Below, one piece after another: positions 61,562 through 64,000 of a stretch of 64,000 nucleotides of DNA. The position numbers and the translations under genes are program-made. The notes below the pieces were generated by a model. That model searched no databases. It was not told the DNA's origin and worked only from the letters and a program-made list of their open reading frames with translations. Origin of the DNA: Devosia sp. YIM 151766 (GTDB lineage Bacteria; Pseudomonadota; Alphaproteobacteria; Rhizobiales; Devosiaceae); the NCBI RefSeq assembly GCF_030285925.1, contig NZ_CP127251.1:1054001-1118000 (forward strand), written 5' to 3'. Positions within the stretch are counted from its first letter, which is position 1. Every line of letters starts with the position of its first letter.

Positions 61562-62604
61562 CAGCCGGCCCTCCTCAATCTCATGCTCAGGAGCGACAGG
61601 GCTACTGGAGTAATCACGACAATGGTCCAGACCCCTGCGGGTACCTCGACGGGGAAGAACAGCAGTCGGCCTGCCGTATCTGCTGCCACGGTGAGGAATG
61701 CGCCACACAGGGCCGACAGGATCATGACTGGTCTGGCGCTCGAATCCGCCATGATGAACCGCGAAATATGAGGAGAGAACAGGGCGATGAAGCCCAGAGG
61801 GCCGATGACCGCGATGATTGGGCAAACCAGCAAGAGGGCGATTGCAAGCAAGGCAATGCGCGCCTTCCCCGGGTTCAGCCCGGCACCCGATGCCATCTCG
61901 TCGCCGAGCTGTAGCAGGTTGACGGCCTTGGTGCTGAACCAGGACGGGATCAGGCCCGCCAGCAGCCACGGCCAGAGGCTATGGAAATCGTCCCAGTACA
62001 GCCCGATCAACGATCCCGCCGTATAACGCAGGTATCCGGCAAGCCCGCCACTGGTCGTGCGGTCATAGGGAGCGGTGAAGATGACCATTGTGGTCAGGAC
62101 GGCGAAAAGCCCCGAGACCACCACGCCGGCCAGTATGAGCCGCACCGTACTGCGGATATTGGAGGCGGCGAAGAGCACGATCGCGCCCGCCCCAGAACCG
62201 GCGATCAGGCAGAGAACGGCGCGTGGAAAGTGCCCCGGCAGCAATTCAGGATAAATGGCAGCCACAGCAACTGCCAATGCGGCAGCCTGGGATACGCCCA
62301 GAAGGCCGGGGTCGGCCAGGGGGTTGCGGAGAGATCCTTGCATCAGATAGCCCGCAACGCCCAGTCCTGCTCCCGCCAGGATGGCAACGAGAATGCGCGG
62401 CAGCCGAGTGCCCACAATGAGAAAGTTTGCCCGCCCCTCAGCCTCGGGGCTGCCGATCAGCGCATTCATGACTTCCCAGAATGCAAAGTTCGGCCGACCA
62501 GATGACAGGTTCAGATAGCCAAGGAAGATGACGCCCAGAACGAAGCAGCAAGCTGCGCCCCAGAGGCGCAGCTTTTTGGGCAATTCGTGCCAAGCCCTGA
62601 TCAT
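61561..62604 (-). CDS. FecCD-type iron-complex permease 2
   Basis: The 347-residue product has TRLPRILVAILAGAGLGVAG, MQGSLRNPLADPGLLGVSQ and PLGFIALFSPHISRF. It is the second half of the channel. ATGA overlap (62601-62604) with the binding-protein gene. Confidence 0.9.
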   Translation of the reverse strand: MIRAWHELPKKLRLWGAACCFVLGVIFLGYLNLSSGRPNFAFWEVMNALIGSPEAEGRANFLIVGTRLPRILVAILAGAGLGVAGYLMQGSLRNPLADPGLLGVSQAAALAVAVAAIYPELLPGHFPRAVLCLIAGSGAGAIVLFAASNIRSTVRLILAGVVVSGLFAVLTTMVIFTAPYDRTTSGGLAGYLRYTAGSLIGLYWDDFHSLWPWLLAGLIPSWFSTKAVNLLQLGDEMASGAGLNPGKARIALLAIALLLVCPIIAVIGPLGFIALFSPHISRFIMADSSARPVMILSALCGAFLTVAADTAGRLLFFPVEVPAGVWTIVVITPVALSLLSMRLRRAG

Positions 62605-63638
62605 TTCGGAAACTTCACCTTGAAGATTTCGGGATCGAGGACCAGAGCGTTGTGTTCATAGTTGAAGTCGGAGAAGTGTCCCGGATGTGGGATACGCCGG
62701 TCGACCACGTAATGCACATATTCGGAGATCGCGTGGGTCATGCCCCGGGTGGAGCAGCAATAGTAGCGTTCACCGCCATAATAGACCTGGTCGTTGGCGA
62801 CGGCGCTGAGCTGGTTCCAGAACGGATTGACCGACCGGTCATAGATCGGGTTGGGGCCTGCACCCTGCCCGGCAGTATTGGCCGCGCCCTGTAGAATGAT
62901 CCAGTCAGGGTCCTGCGCCAGCACCTCCTCGTCGCTGACCGTAACTTCCTGCGCACCCGACACGTCCATGCACTTGCCCACGCGGTTGGGCGCGATCAGC
63001 ACGCAGAACGGGTTGTCGTTCCCCATGGAATTGAAGGCCGGGTCCCAGGTCAGAATACCCAGAACAGTGGTATCGGCATGCTCATCCGATCCCAGATAAG
63101 CCAGGTTCGCCTCGACATTGCGCCACCGCTGGATCGCTGCTTCAGCAGCCTCGTGAGCACCGGTCAGCTTGCCCAGCGTGCGAATATTGTTGACATATGC
63201 TTCTGCGCCATAGGCGCTCTCAGCGTAGCCGGATGCTTCAAGGTAGAGGATCGGCGCCGGGGAATTGGCAGCGAGCCCGGCCACTTCATCGACCGTGAAA
63301 GCCACGGCGACGATCACGTCAACATCGGCGGCCGCCCATTCTTCGGGGCTCAGGCCATCCTGCAGGATAACCGGAGGAATCCCGGCCTGGAAAGCGATGT
63401 TGAAAGGCCGGCCGTCCGCAACGTTTGTTGCCCAGGCAGCCGCCTGGGGCACCAGCCCGAGGTCGCCCATGGTTTCATGACAGCTCCAGTGGTAGCACCC
63501 GATACGCGGCGGGTTGTTAAATGTATGCTCTACCCCTAGCGCATCGGTGATGGTGAGGGGAAAACCCTCCTGCGCGGCAACGCCCGGCACTATCGCCAGG
63601 CCTGCCAGCAACGTCGACACTGCAAATACTGTTTTCAC
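62601..63638 (-). CDS. Iron-complex-type ABC transporter solute-binding protein
   Basis: The 345-residue precursor has a signal peptide MKTVFAVSTLLAGLAIVPGVAAQ. The FecB/FepB-like fold is suggested by LTITDALGVEHTFNNPPRIGC and by PEEWAAADVDVIVAVAF and LAQDPDWIILQG. Unusual for the family are two Cys-His clusters (IGCYHWSCHETM and ERYYCCSTRGM), which could bind metal directly or form disulfides. The substrate is thus not necessarily a siderophore. Confidence 0.85.
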   Translation of the reverse strand: MKTVFAVSTLLAGLAIVPGVAAQEGFPLTITDALGVEHTFNNPPRIGCYHWSCHETMGDLGLVPQAAAWATNVADGRPFNIAFQAGIPPVILQDGLSPEEWAAADVDVIVAVAFTVDEVAGLAANSPAPILYLEASGYAESAYGAEAYVNNIRTLGKLTGAHEAAEAAIQRWRNVEANLAYLGSDEHADTTVLGILTWDPAFNSMGNDNPFCVLIAPNRVGKCMDVSGAQEVTVSDEEVLAQDPDWIILQGAANTAGQGAGPNPIYDRSVNPFWNQLSAVANDQVYYGGERYYCCSTRGMTHAISEYVHYVVDRRIPHPGHFSDFNYEHNALVLDPEIFKVKFPK

Positions 63639-63663
63639 TTTGCTCCTCCACTTATTCCACTAT

Positions 63664-64000
63664 TCACCGCAGCAGCGCGGCGAATTCGGCGTCCGGCAAC
63701 TGCGCACCGCCGGTCGTCCAGACGATATGCGTCGCCGCTTCAAACCAGGATGGTCCGTTGGCGTCCGAACGCATGAGATCGAGGGCAGCAAATCCTGCTG
63801 CGGCAGATGGTTCAAGGCGCAGGGACTGGGCTTTCCAGGCCCGGTTCACCCATGTCAGAAGCTCCCGGTCGGCGACCGTAACAAATCCGGCGGCCAGACG
63901 CGAAATGTACTGGATAGCCAGTCTGGAAGCCGAGGGTACGGCCAGCCCATCCGCAATGGTTTGATTGTTGCAGCCATAGTCATAGGCCGAGACCTGCCTC
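63664..64000 (-). CDS. C-terminal part of a D-serine dehydratase-like PLP enzyme (partial)
   Basis: The frame enters from the right edge and is open to a stop at 63664. NNQTIADGLAVPSASRLA, SLRLEPSAAAGFAALD and HIVWTTGGAQLP match the C-terminal end of D-serine ammonia-lyases, which give pyruvate and ammonia. The N-terminal PLP-Lys region lies outside the window. It is in line with the importer genes, with a 25-base gap to the binding-protein gene. Confidence 0.75.
   Translation of the reverse strand, partial: RQVSAYDYGCNNQTIADGLAVPSASRLAIQYISRLAAGFVTVADRELLTWVNRAWKAQSLRLEPSAAAGFAALDLMRSDANGPSWFEAATHIVWTTGGAQLPDAEFAALLR

Overview
The window is GC-rich DNA, most likely from an alphaproteobacterium of the Hyphomicrobiales (a Devosia-like or related genus is a guess from gene content alone). 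Reasons: dense ATGA-coupled operons, several solute-binding-protein ABC transporters, HpcH/HpaI aldolases, a Tat-exported beta-helix protein of the TIGR03808 type, and IS21, IS3, IS66 and IS91 debris typical of that order. I see no complete rRNA or tRNA gene and no CRISPR array.

Layout. (1) 1-4314: the end of a solute-binding protein, two permeases and an ATPase of a nitrate/sulfonate/taurine-type importer, then two tandem HpcH/HpaI aldolases. (2) 4315-5710: wreckage of an IS91-type transposase and a tyrosine recombinase, then a stretch ending in a 43-base repeat that recurs at 30492. (3) 5711-9241, minus strand: folE, an ECF sigma factor, a Rieske-FAD oxidoreductase and a truncated patatin. 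(4) 9236-11708: IS21-family copy 1, with an amber codon in istA, inserted in the 5' end of folE and in an IS3 orfA. (5) 12188-15736: AlpA-like regulator, helix-turn-helix protein, then a tightly overlapping four-gene serine-recombinase module. (6) 15820-24268: a type I restriction-modification operon with a DarT-DarG toxin-antitoxin pair nested between hsdS and hsdR. (7) 24546-30534: a small integrative element with a tyrosine integrase, att-like cores at both ends, identical 25-base inner repeats, IS21 copy 2 and one cargo gene with a nucleoside-deoxyribosyltransferase/TIR-like C-terminal domain. (8) 30467-32281: remains of a ParE toxin, an IS3 transposase and an IS21 istA. (9) 32282-45558: a catabolic locus with cupin, alpha/beta hydrolase, enolase-superfamily enzyme, complete oligopeptide-type ABC transporter, epimerase, RidA, GntR regulator, ThDP enzyme and a third HpcH/HpaI aldolase. 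(10) 45565-47870: IS3 and IS66 remnants. (11) 47981-54191: envelope genes (beta-helix protein, O-antigen ligase-like protein, HAD-UbiA prenyltransferase, GtrA, polytopic glycosyltransferase). (12) 54195-58450: plasmid/phage-like remnants with two DnaA-box-like sites, a 21-base repeat array and a second copy of the four-gene serine-recombinase module. (13) 58540-64000, minus strand: serine hydrolase plus a FecBCDE-type importer, and the C-terminus of a D-serine dehydratase-like enzyme.

How it fits together: the stretch 4315-32281 looks like an accumulation of mobile DNA placed beside (perhaps inside) a catabolic region that has HpcH/HpaI aldolases and ABC importers on both sides. Its cargo is mostly defensive: restriction-modification, DarTG, a ParE remnant and the candidate effector at 29327. 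The two IS21 copies lie in opposite orientation about 15 kb apart and bracket the restriction/DarTG block. The most promising less-described system is the repeated module small ORF - DUF2924 - large serine recombinase - HTH protein, present twice, with every junction a 4-base overlap and with GGTGCGCACC palindromes upstream, arranged as a 21-base array in the second copy.
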